This document shows positions 37,322-47,787 of a stretch of DNA of 64,000 nt, one piece after another. Each line of letters begins with the position of its first letter. Positions within the stretch are counted from its first letter, which is position 1. The DNA lies in assembly GCA_021732365.1 (NCBI GenBank), contig JAKFVD010000017.1, positions 1 through 64,000 of the forward strand. Direction: 5' to 3'. This stretch comes from Methylotenera sp. (GTDB lineage: Bacteria > Pseudomonadota > Gammaproteobacteria > Burkholderiales > Methylophilaceae). The notes beneath the pieces were generated by a model. It made no database searches and was not told the DNA's origin. It saw only the letters and a program-made list of their open reading frames with translations. Both the position numbers and the translations under genes were made by a program.

Positions 37322-39211
37322 ATGACAAAAGCACCAAATACCATCTCTAGTTTAAGTAGCAGCACTGGGCAAAGTGTTGGCACGGCCACACAGCAAAACT
37401 TAAGCAGGCATACTGGTCAAGCCATGTCAAAAGCTTCTGGCGTTGTAAAATCCGCCGTAAAAGCAAAATTTACCTTAGGTGATGTGTTGCGCATGCTGGT
37501 GAACGATGGTCGGCTTGATAAAACGCAAGCCGAAAAACTATACAAAGATAGAAAGCTTGATAGCTCAAACCTGCACCCTGTGGTGGTGATTGGTGAGCAA
37601 AAATGGAAAGATTTGCGTCCGCCACACAAAGCGATGTCGGTTGACTATTTAAGCCGCTGGCTAGCCACACAAACAGGCCTAGATTTTTATCATATCGACC
37701 CATTAAAACTGGATTTCACCTCAGCCGCTCAAATCGTCTCCAAAGCGTATGCCGAGCGATTAAGAATCATGCCGATATCGGTAAAAGGCGATGAGGCGAC
37801 AGTTGCCACTTCTGAGCCTTACCAGACAGATTGGATACCCGATTTAGAGCGTATTTTAAACATGCGCATCAAATTGGTATTCGCCAATCCACTAGAAATC
37901 AACCGTTACTTACCTGAGATTTACAACCTAGCCAGCTCGATTAATCAAGCCAACTTGGCTAAGGCAGGCCAAATAGTTGGTGTACAAAATTTCGAACAAC
38001 TAGTTGAGCTAGGTAAAGATAAAAACTTAGATGCTAATGAACAGCATGTAGTGAATATTGTGGACTGGCTGTTTAAATATGCATTTGAACAACGCGCCAG
38101 TGATATTCACCTAGAGCCGCGCCGCAATATGGGCACGATGCGCTTTCGGATTGATGGTGTGCTGCATCAAGTTTATCAATTGCCATCTAACATTATGAAC
38201 GCCATTACTAGCCGTATTAAGCTGCTAGGCCGCATGGATATGGTGGAAAAGCGTCGCCCACAAGATGGCCGCATTAAAACGGTGAGCAATACTGGCACTG
38301 AGATTGAGTTACGTTTATCCACCATGCCAACCGCTTTTGGCGAAAAACTGGTAATGCGTATTTTTACGCCCGACGTGATTGTGCAAGACTTTGTACAATT
38401 GGGTTTCTCAAAAAAACAAGCCGATTTATGGGCACATTGGACGAAATCGCCTAATGGCATTATTTTGGTGACAGGGCCTACGGGTTCAGGAAAAACCACC
38501 ACTTTATATTCCACACTCAAACAATTGGCCACGCCAGAAGTCAATGTCAGTACGGTTGAAGACCCGATTGAGATGGTAGAACCCGCATTTAACCAAATGC
38601 AAGTGACGACCAATATTGGGCTAAATTTTGCGGATGGTATCCGCACTTTGATGCGACAAGACCCCGACATTATTATGGTGGGCGAGATTCGTGATATTGA
38701 AACTGCCGATATGGCAATTCAGGCGGCGTTAACTGGTCATTTAGTGCTATCTACACTGCATACTAACGACGCGCCATCGGCTGTTACGCGCTTGCTTGAT
38801 TTAGGTGTTGCGTCTTATCTGATTCATTCTACGGTACTGGGTATTATGGCGCAGCGCTTGGTGCGCACCTTGTGTGCCGCCTGCAAAGCGCCGCATGATA
38901 TTAGCGATGAAGAATGGAAATCGATTACGCATCCGTTTAAAGCGGCAAAACCCACCACCTGCATGAAAGCAGTGGGCTGCTTGGAATGCCGCAATACTGG
39001 TTACCGTGGCCGTAGCGGCATTTATGAAATGCTCACTATTACACCAAAATTACGAAAACTAATCACGACAGACACTGATTTACCCATGCTCAGAAACATG
39101 GCTTACCAAGAAGGCATGCAGCCATTAATGTTAAACGGCGCCGAAAAAGTGGCTGCTGGATTAACCACAGTTGAAGAGTTACTAAAAGTAGCACCTCCAC
39201 TGGATTCTTAA
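37322..39211 (+). CDS. GspE/PilB-family secretion or pilus-assembly ATPase
   Basis: Of 629 residues. It has a Ser/Thr-rich N-tail and a GSPII_E N-terminal domain (about 55-215). The ATPase core has Walker A GPTGSGKTT (385-393), STVEDPIEMVEPAFNQ, RQDPDIIMVGEIRD and GHLVLSTLHTNDAPSA. A zinc-binding pair of CxxC motifs follows (LCAACKAP...GCLECRNTGYRGR). Size and zinc motif fit an extension-type ATPase (PilB or GspE). Its isolation from pilC/pilD or gsp genes leaves the system unclear. Confidence 0.9.
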   Translation: MTKAPNTISSLSSSTGQSVGTATQQNLSRHTGQAMSKASGVVKSAVKAKFTLGDVLRMLVNDGRLDKTQAEKLYKDRKLDSSNLHPVVVIGEQKWKDLRPPHKAMSVDYLSRWLATQTGLDFYHIDPLKLDFTSAAQIVSKAYAERLRIMPISVKGDEATVATSEPYQTDWIPDLERILNMRIKLVFANPLEINRYLPEIYNLASSINQANLAKAGQIVGVQNFEQLVELGKDKNLDANEQHVVNIVDWLFKYAFEQRASDIHLEPRRNMGTMRFRIDGVLHQVYQLPSNIMNAITSRIKLLGRMDMVEKRRPQDGRIKTVSNTGTEIELRLSTMPTAFGEKLVMRIFTPDVIVQDFVQLGFSKKQADLWAHWTKSPNGIILVTGPTGSGKTTTLYSTLKQLATPEVNVSTVEDPIEMVEPAFNQMQVTTNIGLNFADGIRTLMRQDPDIIMVGEIRDIETADMAIQAALTGHLVLSTLHTNDAPSAVTRLLDLGVASYLIHSTVLGIMAQRLVRTLCAACKAPHDISDEEWKSITHPFKAAKPTTCMKAVGCLECRNTGYRGRSGIYEMLTITPKLRKLITTDTDLPMLRNMAYQEGMQPLMLNGAEKVAAGLTTVEELLKVAPPLDS

Positions 39212-39325
39212 AACTCTAACTCTTAAGCTGAAATTTAGTCTGTATTTCAGCCTTAAATCATATTTTCTGCGTTCGTTTTCTATTACAAATTAGGTTTAAA
39301 CCTTGATTTTACAATCTGGGTAAAC

Positions 39326-39354
39326 TTGACCAATTTCGCTTAAAAGGTTAATGT
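39326..39354 (+). promoter_or_regulatory. Putative sigma-70 promoter of the ilv operon
   Basis: TTGACC at 39326 and TAATGT at 39349 are 17 bases apart. An upstream in-frame ATG at 39351 falls inside the -10 element, which supports the later ATG at 39393 as the start of ilvI. Confidence 0.5.
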
Positions 39355-39392
39355 TTAGGGTTCATCATTTAATCGTAAAAAATCAAGGTTTT

Positions 39393-41165
39393 ATGGATTC
39401 ACAAAATAACAATCCGACATCTGCCAGCAAAGATGTAATCAACGCAAATCCAACGATTACAGGCGCAGAAATTGTCATTCGCTGCTTAAATGAGGAAAAA
39501 GTCAAATTTGTATTTGGCTATCCTGGTGGCGCAGTCTTGCACATTTACGATGAAATATACAAACAAAATGGCTTTAAGCACATTTTAGTACGCCATGAGC
39601 AAGCCGCTGTTCACGCAGCCGACGCTTACTCGCGCGCGACTGGCACAGTTGGCGTAGCTTTGGTTACTAGCGGTCCAGGCGCCACTAATGCGGTTACGGG
39701 TATTGCTACCGCCTACATGGATTCTATTCCAATGGTTGTGATTAGCGGTCAAGTACCAGTACCAGCAATCGGTCTAGATGCTTTCCAAGAAGTGGATATG
39801 GTGGGCGTAACGCGTCCGTGCGTAAAACATAACTTCTTGGTTAAAGATGTAAAAGACATCGCCGCCACCATGAAAAAGGCTTTTTATATAGCGGCTACTG
39901 GTCGCCCTGGCCCAGTGGTAGTCGATATTCCAAAAGATATTACCGCGCACTTGGCTGAATACATTTACCCAAAATCGGTAGAAATGCGTTCGTACAATCC
40001 TGTATTAAAAGGCCACAGCGGACAAATTAAAAAAGCCATTAAACTATTGCTAGAAGCTAAACGCCCGATGATTTACACGGGCGGCGGCTTAGTACTAGGT
40101 GACGGCAGCCATGAATTAGTAAAATTAGCGCGCGCGCTTAATTATCCAGTCACCAACACCTTAATGGGCTTAGGCGGCTACCCAGCTACAGACAAACAGT
40201 TTGTTGGCATGTTAGGCATGCATGGCAGCTACGAAGCCAATATGGCGATGCAAAACTGTGACGTTTTAATTGCGGTTGGTGCACGTTTTGACGACCGCGT
40301 AATTGGCGATCCTAAAGACTTTTTAAGTAAAAAACGCACCATTATCCACATAGATGTGGATCCATCTAGCATTTCAAAACGCGTAAAAATAGACGTGCCT
40401 ATTGTTGGGCATGTGCAGTCTGTATTAAGTGAAATGAATGAACTGCTTGCCGCTGAAAAAACTACCAATGACATTAGCGCATGGTGGAAACAAATTGACG
40501 AATGGCGTGGCGTTAAATCCATGGTTTACGCCAACTCAGACATCGTGATTAAGCCGCAATACGTGATTGAAAAACTATGGGAAGTGACCAAGGGCGAGGC
40601 TTATGTAACGTCTGACGTGGGTCAACACCAAATGTGGGCGGCACAATATTACAAATTTGATAAACCACGTCGCTGGATTAACTCTGGCGGCTTGGGCACC
40701 ATGGGCGTTGGCTTGCCATATGCCATGGGCTGTCAGTTTGCCGATAAAGATGCGCAAGTAGCCTGCGTAACGGGTGAAGGCAGTATTCAAATGAATATTC
40801 AAGAGCTTTCTACTTGTGCGCAATACGGCTTGCCAATTAAAGTGATTATGTTGAATAACCGCTATTTAGGCATGGTGCGTCAGTGGCAAGAATTTTTCTA
40901 TGAAAATCGCTACTCAGAATCGTATATGGATAGCTTGCCAGACTTTGTTAAATTGGCAGAATCGTATGGCCACGTTGGTATGAAAATTACCAATCCTGCT
41001 GACGTTGAAGGCGCATTAAAAGAAGCGTTCGCTAAAAAAGATAAATTTGTGTTTATGGATTTTATTACCGATCAGGACGAAAACGTGTTCCCGATGATTG
41101 CGGCTGGCAAAGGCTTGGCTGACATGGTGCTTAAAAAAGACAACAAAGAAAGGCATGAGGACTAA
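39393..41165 (+). CDS. ilvI: Acetolactate synthase large subunit
   Basis: A thiamin-diphosphate enzyme that starts valine, leucine and isoleucine synthesis. Of 590 residues from the ATG at 39393 (AAGG ribosome site 5 bases before). Key segments are FGYPGGAVLHIYDE, VRHEQAAVHAADAY, the quinone-like FAD-site region VTSGPGATNAVTG, and the diphosphate motif beginning GEGSIQMNIQEL. The last has Glu where many homologues have Asp. An ATG at 39351 would add 14 residues. It is the first gene of ilvI-ilvH-ilvC. Confidence 0.95.
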   Translation: MDSQNNNPTSASKDVINANPTITGAEIVIRCLNEEKVKFVFGYPGGAVLHIYDEIYKQNGFKHILVRHEQAAVHAADAYSRATGTVGVALVTSGPGATNAVTGIATAYMDSIPMVVISGQVPVPAIGLDAFQEVDMVGVTRPCVKHNFLVKDVKDIAATMKKAFYIAATGRPGPVVVDIPKDITAHLAEYIYPKSVEMRSYNPVLKGHSGQIKKAIKLLLEAKRPMIYTGGGLVLGDGSHELVKLARALNYPVTNTLMGLGGYPATDKQFVGMLGMHGSYEANMAMQNCDVLIAVGARFDDRVIGDPKDFLSKKRTIIHIDVDPSSISKRVKIDVPIVGHVQSVLSEMNELLAAEKTTNDISAWWKQIDEWRGVKSMVYANSDIVIKPQYVIEKLWEVTKGEAYVTSDVGQHQMWAAQYYKFDKPRRWINSGGLGTMGVGLPYAMGCQFADKDAQVACVTGEGSIQMNIQELSTCAQYGLPIKVIMLNNRYLGMVRQWQEFFYENRYSESYMDSLPDFVKLAESYGHVGMKITNPADVEGALKEAFAKKDKFVFMDFITDQDENVFPMIAAGKGLADMVLKKDNKERHED

Positions 41166-41173
41166 TTAATTTT

Positions 41174-41665
41174 ATGAAGCATATTATTTCTTTGCTAATG
41201 GAAAACGAAGCTGGCGCGTTATCACGCGTGGCAGGCTTATTTTCAGCGCGTGGCTACAATATTGAATCGCTTACTGTTGCGGTGACTGAAGACCCAACTT
41301 TGTCACGCATGACGATTGTGACAGCTGGATCAGATGAAGTGATTGAGCAAATTATCAAGCAACTCAACAAATTGATTGACGTGGTCAAAGTGTTGGATTT
41401 GAACGACGGAAAATACATAGAACGTGAGTTGATGCTAGTTAAAGTGAAAGCAAGTGCTAACTTTAAAGATGAAATGAAACGCATGTGTGACATTTTTCGT
41501 GGTCGCATTATCGATGTGGCAGACAATAGCTACACCATTGAGCTGACTGGATCATGTAGCAAACTAGATGCGTTTTTAGAAGCGATTGATAAAACCGCTA
41601 TTTTAGAAACGGTACGCACAGGCGCATCGGGCATTGGCCGCGGCGATAGAATTTTAAAGATTTAG
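41174..41665 (+). CDS. ilvH: Acetolactate synthase small (regulatory) subunit
   Basis: A 163-residue subunit mediating valine feedback. The N-terminal ACT domain (MKHIISLLMENEAGALSRVAGLFSARGYNIESL) is followed by the conserved C-domain ending in GASGIGRGDRIL. It starts 8 bases after ilvI. Confidence 0.96.
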   Translation: MKHIISLLMENEAGALSRVAGLFSARGYNIESLTVAVTEDPTLSRMTIVTAGSDEVIEQIIKQLNKLIDVVKVLDLNDGKYIERELMLVKVKASANFKDEMKRMCDIFRGRIIDVADNSYTIELTGSCSKLDAFLEAIDKTAILETVRTGASGIGRGDRILKI

Positions 41666-41715
41666 GTTTGATTTAAAAAGTAATTAAGCAAGTTAAGTAA
41701 TCTATTAATAAATAA

Positions 41716-42753
<1,038 letters not shown>

Positions 42754-42803
42754 GCCAAAAAATTGACCAGAAATAATGGTTAAGTATTTACGCTGAACGC
42801 AAG

Positions 42804-42839
42804 AAAAAGGGCAAGACGCATTCCGTTTTGCCCTTTTTT
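42804..42839 (+). terminator. Intrinsic terminator of the ilv operon
   Basis: AAAAAGGGCAAGACG pairs with CGTTTTGCCCTTTTT around a five-base loop. It lies between ilvC and psd, so psd may need its own promoter or read-through. Confidence 0.85.
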
Positions 42840-42853
42840 ATTAAAGGACTCAT

Positions 42854-43711
42854 GTGCCACTTTCTATCATTATGCAATATATATTACCCAAACAGGTGCT
42901 GACCATTTTGGCGGGTAAGTTCGCCAATTTAAAAGGTGGGAAACTGACCACCACAGTAATTGCTTGGTTTATCAAGCGCTATCAAGTGAATATGATGGAA
43001 GCGGCTAACCCAGATATCGCTAGCTATGCGACTTTTAACGATTTTTTTACGCGACCACTTCAATCAGGCGCGCGTCCACTTGCAAAAGCTGCGTTTATTT
43101 GCCCAGTTGATGGCGCGATTAGCCAATTTGGCTATATTGACCAAGACCAACTCTTTCAGGCAAAAAATCACAACTATTCAAGCTTAACCTTGCTGGCAGG
43201 CAATCAAGCGCTTGCCAATAAATTTCATAATGGCCATTTTGCGTGTCTTTATTTAAGCCCAAAAGATTATCATCGCATTCATATGCCCTGTGATGGCACG
43301 CTAAAAAGTATGGCTTATGTACCAGGGGATTTATTTTCAGTTAACCCAAACACCGCGGCCAATGTACCGAATTTATTCGCGCGCAACGAACGTGTGGTGT
43401 GCGAGTTTGAATCAGCACAACACGGTACATTTGTGATGGTTTTAGTGGGTGCAACCATTGTGGGCAGCATGGCAACAGTTTGGCACCAAGATAATACTGG
43501 TGCGCCCAATAAAGTGATTAATCCGCCACGCAGCAAAAGTGTCCGCAACTGGAATTATGCAGATAAAAATATTATGCTAAAACAAGGCGAGGAAATGGGC
43601 AGATTTTTGTTAGGCTCAACAGTGGTGATGCTATTTGAAAAAGATGCACTGCAATTTAATCGCGATTGGCAACCTGCCCGAGCAATAAAATTAGGTGAAA
43701 AAATGGGTTAA
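42854..43711 (+). CDS. psd: Phosphatidylserine decarboxylase proenzyme
   Basis: A 285-residue inner-membrane enzyme making phosphatidylethanolamine. The self-cleavage motif LGST is at 253-256, giving a pyruvoyl group from Ser255. PVDGAIS (84-90) and DYHRIHMPCDG (138-148) carry the autoprocessing Asp and His residues. The start is GTG at 42854, preceded by AGGA; an ATG three bases earlier is out of frame. Confidence 0.94.
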   Translation: MPLSIIMQYILPKQVLTILAGKFANLKGGKLTTTVIAWFIKRYQVNMMEAANPDIASYATFNDFFTRPLQSGARPLAKAAFICPVDGAISQFGYIDQDQLFQAKNHNYSSLTLLAGNQALANKFHNGHFACLYLSPKDYHRIHMPCDGTLKSMAYVPGDLFSVNPNTAANVPNLFARNERVVCEFESAQHGTFVMVLVGATIVGSMATVWHQDNTGAPNKVINPPRSKSVRNWNYADKNIMLKQGEEMGRFLLGSTVVMLFEKDALQFNRDWQPARAIKLGEKMG

Positions 43712-43748
43712 CTTAATGCCTAAAAATACGCAATAAATAACGCTTAAC

Positions 43749-43782
43749 AAAAAAGCCTGCTCATTTAAGCAGGCTTTTTTGT
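43749..43782. terminator. Bidirectional intrinsic terminator
   Basis: AAAAAAGCCTGC and GCAGGCTTTTTT flank a short loop between the convergent psd and rppH, with T-runs on both strands. Confidence 0.88.
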
Positions 43783-43795
43783 TGTCTAGTTAATC

Positions 43796-44299
43796 CTAAA
43801 TATGTTTAGCTGGATGGGTTTTAATTTTATGATGCAAATGCGTTGCAAGCTCATTTAAAGCCGCTTTATACACATCACGTTTAAACTCAATCACATCTTC
43901 TAATGGCACCCAGTAATCGCTCCAGCGCCACGCGTCAAACTCAGGATGCTCAGAAGCGCGCAAAGATACATCGGTATCGCGCCCCACCATGCGCAACAAA
44001 TACCAGATTTGCTTTTGGCCCTTATAGCTACCGCGCCATTCGCGCTTAATCCAGCTACTAGGCACTTCATAACGCAGCCAATCACGCGTGCGACCCAAAA
44101 TTTCTACGTGCTTAGGCTCCAAGCCAACTTCTTCCATCAGCTCGCGATACATGGCCTGCTCTGGGCTTTCGCCATATTTAATACCACCCTGTGGAAACTG
44201 CCAAGCGTGTTCTCGAATACGCTTGCCCCAAAACACCTGATTTTGAGCGTTACACAGGATTATCCCCACATTGGGGCGGAATCCGTCACGATCTAACAT
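43796..44299 (-). CDS. rppH: RNA 5'-pyrophosphohydrolase RppH
   Basis: A 167-residue NUDIX enzyme that removes pyrophosphate from mRNA 5' ends and so triggers decay. The start [17 protein letters not shown] and the Nudix box [20 protein letters not shown] are diagnostic, as are [13 protein letters not shown] and [10 protein letters not shown]. Confidence 0.96.
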   Translation of the reverse strand: MLDRDGFRPNVGIILCNAQNQVFWGKRIREHAWQFPQGGIKYGESPEQAMYRELMEEVGLEPKHVEILGRTRDWLRYEVPSSWIKREWRGSYKGQKQIWYLLRMVGRDTDVSLRASEHPEFDAWRWSDYWVPLEDVIEFKRDVYKAALNELATHLHHKIKTHPAKHI

Positions 44300-44404
44300 A
44301 TTGCAAACTACCTAAAATATTTAGTGCAATTTTTTCATATTTTTGCCACTATTGAAAGCATCCATTTGCATACGCGCTGCAATTAACACTTAAATCACCT
44401 TAAC

Positions 44405-45373
44405 ATGATGCATAAATTCATTTTAGTCGCCATTTTTAGTCTGTTTTTCAGCCTGAATGCCTGCACGCCGATTAAAAACGTTAGCTCCTACGCCTATATT
44501 ACGAATCAAGGCGATAACACTGTTTCAGTCATTGATGTTGCACAATCCAGCTTGATTAAAACCATTGCCGTGGGTAAAGCGCCTGTGGGCGTTGCGGTTT
44601 CGCGCACATTAAATCGTGCTTTTATTACAAACGTAGAAGGTCAAAGTATTTCGGTGATTGATACCAATACCAATTTAGTGATTGAAACGATGACGATTAA
44701 TGGCTCGCCAGTGGGCATTACCATTGCGCCAGACAATAAAACCTTATACGTGGCAGATTGGTACAGTGACCGTATTTTGGCGATTAACACCAGCGACTTA
44801 AGCGTGCAAGGCGAAGTAATTGTGGCAACAGCACCCGCAGGATTAGTGGTAAGCACTGATAGCAAAACGCTTTACGTTGCTGCGCGAGATACCAACGACA
44901 TTGCCGTGATTGATACAGCAAGCCTGACCATTCGCAAACGTATTCAAGTCGGCAAACATCCCTTTGGTTTAACGCTAAGCCTTGATAGCAAAATGCTGTA
45001 TAGCGTGAATGTTTACGATAATACGGTTTCTGCAATCCATACCGATACATTTAAACAGCACACATTAACAGTGGGCGAGCACCCCTACTGCGCTGCAGTT
45101 AACGCAGACAATTCAATAATTTATGTCACTAACACACAAGATGATACAGTTTCCGTGATTGATTTATTAACACATAAAACTATCAAAACCATCGATGTAG
45201 GCATGACGCCTGAGGGAATTAGCTTTGATGCAGCCAACAATCAAATATTAGTGGCCAGCTGGGGCGATAACGAAATCAGCGTGATTGATGCCGCGACCAA
45301 TACACTTAAAACGCGCATTAAAACGGGTGATAAAAGCCGTGCATTTGGCCAATTTGTATTGGTCGATCAGTAA
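44405..45373 (+). CDS. YVTN-family beta-propeller lipoprotein
   Basis: A 322-residue exported protein with a lipobox at LNAC (Cys20). About seven repeats of the type 'YITNQGDNTVSVIDVAQSSL' form a beta-propeller (ITN/VAD...VSVIDT). Function unknown; related propellers occur near PQQ-dependent dehydrogenase genes. It lies 132 bases upstream of the MxaD-like gene on the same strand, which hints at, but does not prove, a role in periplasmic C1 oxidation. Confidence 0.85.
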   Translation: MMHKFILVAIFSLFFSLNACTPIKNVSSYAYITNQGDNTVSVIDVAQSSLIKTIAVGKAPVGVAVSRTLNRAFITNVEGQSISVIDTNTNLVIETMTINGSPVGITIAPDNKTLYVADWYSDRILAINTSDLSVQGEVIVATAPAGLVVSTDSKTLYVAARDTNDIAVIDTASLTIRKRIQVGKHPFGLTLSLDSKMLYSVNVYDNTVSAIHTDTFKQHTLTVGEHPYCAAVNADNSIIYVTNTQDDTVSVIDLLTHKTIKTIDVGMTPEGISFDAANNQILVASWGDNEISVIDAATNTLKTRIKTGDKSRAFGQFVLVDQ

Positions 45374-45505
45374 AAGTCAACGATGTGCATAATCGCACGT
45401 TAAGGCTAAACATAGGCTTATTCAATTAACTGATTTATAATAACCAGCTATCCTAGTTAGTTATTGAATTTAAGTTTATTTATTGTTATTTAATGGAGAC
45501 CATGC

Positions 45506-46033
45506 ATGAAAAAGTTTTTAACATTATTAGCCCTTGCGACATTATCGTTTAATGCGGCTGCGCACGGCCCAACGCCACAAAAAGTAGAAAAAACCATCGT
45601 CATTAAAGCTGCCCCAGCAAAAACATGGGCATTGGTAAAAGATTTTGGCAATATGCAATCATGGCACCCAGCTGTTGCTTCATCAAAATTAGAAAAAAAA
45701 GGGACTGAAGTATTTAGAACGCTAACACTTAAAAACAATGGTGGCGAAATTTACGAAAAACTACGCTCAGCAGACGACAAAGACATGAAATTGAAGTATG
45801 AAATTGTAAGCGGCGTTGCACCAGTAGCCGATTACAACTCAACAATGACGGTGACGGCTGGCCCTGGCGCTGGTGAATCAACGGTAACATGGGTTGGTCG
45901 TTTCTATCGTACATACAAATTAAACCCACCAATTCCAGCAGGCCAAGATGATGAAACGGCATTTAAATTTGTTGAAGGTGTTTATGATAGCGGCCTAGCG
46001 AATATGAAAAAGGTGCTAGAAAGCTCAAAGTAA
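45506..46033 (+). CDS. MxaD-like periplasmic SRPBCC-family protein
   Basis: A 175-residue exported protein. The signal peptide ends near FNAAA (18), followed by HGPTPQKVEKTIVIKAAP. The fold is START/SRPBCC (polyketide-cyclase-like), with TWALVKDFGNMQSWHPAV. This sequence and the HGPTPQK mature end resemble MxaD, reported to aid electron transfer between methanol dehydrogenase and cytochrome cL. A good ribosome site (GGAG) precedes ATG. No methanol dehydrogenase gene is in view, so the MxaD assignment is by sequence only. Confidence 0.78.
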   Translation: MKKFLTLLALATLSFNAAAHGPTPQKVEKTIVIKAAPAKTWALVKDFGNMQSWHPAVASSKLEKKGTEVFRTLTLKNNGGEIYEKLRSADDKDMKLKYEIVSGVAPVADYNSTMTVTAGPGAGESTVTWVGRFYRTYKLNPPIPAGQDDETAFKFVEGVYDSGLANMKKVLESSK

Positions 46034-46159
46034 ATAGCCAGGAAGCTGGCGCAACAGCGAAAAAACCTTGGTGGAAGTTTTGGTAATTTAAATGCTGATT
46101 CAGCAATTAAATGATTATTAAAAAATAGTAACCGACCGAACGTAATCAAAGTTAAAACT

Positions 46160-46195
46160 AAAAGGATTGTAAGCACTGCTTACAATCCTTTTTTT
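46160..46195 (+). terminator. Intrinsic terminator after the MxaD-like gene
   Basis: A long perfect stem (AAAAGGATTGTAAGCA with its complement) is followed by a run of Ts. Confidence 0.88.
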
Positions 46196-46425
46196 ATTGT
46201 TAATGATTGACGTATGAAACAAATGAAAACCAAGCGACTCATTTTAAGTAACTCAATTTAAGTGACGCAATTGGCAAACATTGACACTTTTTGTCATTCC
46301 TTTATTAAAAAAAACCGCATTAACAAGTCGCTTTTACCACTCAATATTCAATTAACGCACTAACTATTAGCCTTTAAAATAATTTAATCTTTTAAAATCA
46401 TATGGTTAATAAAAAATTCAGTAAA

Positions 46426-46442
46426 TTGGCACATCTGTTGCT
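46426..46442 (+). promoter_or_regulatory. Sigma-54 (RpoN) promoter of pilin gene 1
   Basis: TTGGCAC-N5-TTGCT is a perfect -24/-12 element. It lies about 95 bases before the pilin ATG and predicts a 5' leader of roughly 80 bases. Pilin genes of pseudomonads are RpoN/PilR-dependent, which supports the call. Confidence 0.88.
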
Positions 46443-46535
46443 AATACCTATTCAAGCACTGATAACAACGACTGAGACAGTGTTTGATTATTGTGTGTAA
46501 GCAACTTAATTTAATATTTACTAAAGGAATTTAAA

Positions 46536-46892
46536 ATGAACATGAAACAAGTACAAAAAGGTTTTACATTAATCGAGTTAATGATTGTGGTTGCAATTAT
46601 CGGCATTTTGGCAGCGATTGCGATTCCTTCTTATCAAAACTACACCATCCGTTCTTCAACTAACGCATGTACAATCCAAGCAAAAGCAGCAACAAACAAC
46701 TGGATAGTTGAGCTTGCACAAGGTAACCCTTATGCCTCACTTACAGCACAGACGAATCCAGGCGCATGTACTGCTACTATTGCAACACCAACTGGCGCTG
46801 GAGTCAACGTTACTGCAACAGCTAAATCACCAAGTACTGCAAATATTACTTGCCTAATGACAGATGGTACATGTACAGCAGTTACACCTTAA
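46536..46892 (+). CDS. Type IV major-pilin-like protein 1
   Basis: A 118-residue prepilin. The short class A leader MNMKQVQKG is cleaved before [20 protein letters not shown], with Glu5 of the mature protein present. Two Cys pairs occur (NACTIQ...PGACTA and [13 protein letters not shown]); the last pair resembles the C-terminal disulphide loop of pilins. It is very short for a major pilin (about 109 mature residues). The N-terminus is nearly identical to the second pilin gene downstream. Confidence 0.93.
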   Translation: MNMKQVQKGFTLIELMIVVAIIGILAAIAIPSYQNYTIRSSTNACTIQAKAATNNWIVELAQGNPYASLTAQTNPGACTATIATPTGAGVNVTATAKSPSTANITCLMTDGTCTAVTP

Positions 46893-46916
46893 TTAATTTC
46901 ACTTAATTATGTTTAC

Positions 46917-46943
46917 AAAAGCCCTGCCAATGCAGGGCTTTTA
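46917..46943 (+). terminator. Intrinsic terminator after pilin 1
   Basis: AAAAGCCCTGC and GCAGGGCTTTT around a short CAAT loop, ending in TTTTAT. Confidence 0.85.
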
Positions 46944-47197
46944 TATTTATGCGATTAAGATTTAGGTAATTTTGTTCGACTACAAAATCAAGATGAATGC
47001 ACAAAAATCAACTTTTCAAATCACTATTATGTCGTTTCTTTGTGTCTTAAATTGTCAATCGTTGACATAAGTTGTTAGCGCAAAATGAAATTAATTGACA
47101 CTTAAAAATTGTATCAATTTTTAACTCAAATTTATGGTTAAGTATCTGTTTTAAATCAATATATTAATAAGTATTTAACTGGATTTGATTATCAAAG

Positions 47198-47214
47198 TTG
47201 GCACAAGTCATGCT
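47198..47214 (+). promoter_or_regulatory. Sigma-54 (RpoN) promoter of pilin gene 2
   Basis: TTGGCAC-N5-ATGCT keeps the GG and GC dinucleotides at the required spacing, one base off the best consensus. It lies about 59 bases before the pilin ATG, giving a leader of about 48 bases. Confidence 0.78.
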
Positions 47215-47272
47215 ATCTGTATTATGTAACCTGCTTACTGTTGAGCATAAATACAGAAATGAGATTAAAACG

Positions 47273-47641
47273 ATGATTAATCAATACTTTGAACAATCTC
47301 TACAAAAAGGCTTTACCTTGATTGAGCTCATGATTGTGGTTGCCATTATCGGTATTTTGGCTGCAATTGCGATTCCGTCATATCAAAATTACACCATTAA
47401 ATCGGCTAATAATGCTTGTTTAATGGAAACAAAATCCTACACAAATGCGGTATTAACCTCACTTAATAATAACGATTCAGCCCCTGCTCCAAGCTTTGGG
47501 GCATGTGAGAATACATCAACCGATGCCAGCGGGATGACACTCACTACTTTAGGTGCAATTACTGGCGTACCCAAAAGCCCTGGTAATAAAAATACGACTT
47601 GCGACGCGGCTGGCGGCACTCCTTGTATGTTAGCGCCTTAG
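47273..47641 (+). CDS. Type IV pilin-like protein 2
   Basis: A 122-residue prepilin from the ATG at 47273. The leader [13 protein letters not shown] precedes [20 protein letters not shown]. Cys residues occur at NACLMET, GACENT and, near the end, [14 protein letters not shown] longer in-frame start at 47198 is rejected because that codon lies inside the sigma-54 promoter. It probably arose by duplication of pilin 1, with a diverged globular part. Confidence 0.9.
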   Translation: MINQYFEQSLQKGFTLIELMIVVAIIGILAAIAIPSYQNYTIKSANNACLMETKSYTNAVLTSLNNNDSAPAPSFGACENTSTDASGMTLTTLGAITGVPKSPGNKNTTCDAAGGTPCMLAP

Positions 47642-47787
47642 CTTTACTGGCTTGCATGGATAAAATTACCCATAAAAGTAAGCCCTTAAATTTATTCGCA
47701 CAAAATATTCACAAATAGCTTTATAAAAATGATGTGCTCACTGTAAGCTAATGGTTATTGACGTTAGTTTTTTAGGATTTTAGCCTT

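Larger units (their letters stand above)
46034..46535. other. 502-base gap: terminator, then sigma-54 promoter
   Basis: Between the MxaD-like gene and the first pilin lie a terminator (46160-46195) and a sigma-54 promoter (46426-46442), annotated separately. The rest is AT-rich with no ORF I would support. Confidence 0.6.

Noticed and set aside
46280-46300. GTCATTCC string before pilin 1 as another REP-like copy
   Set aside because: Only eight bases match the nrdA-nrdB element and there is no inverted partner arm.
47198-47272. Upstream start for pilin 2
   Set aside because: The TTG at 47198 is the first base of the sigma-54 promoter and would give a leader far longer than a class A prepilin leader.
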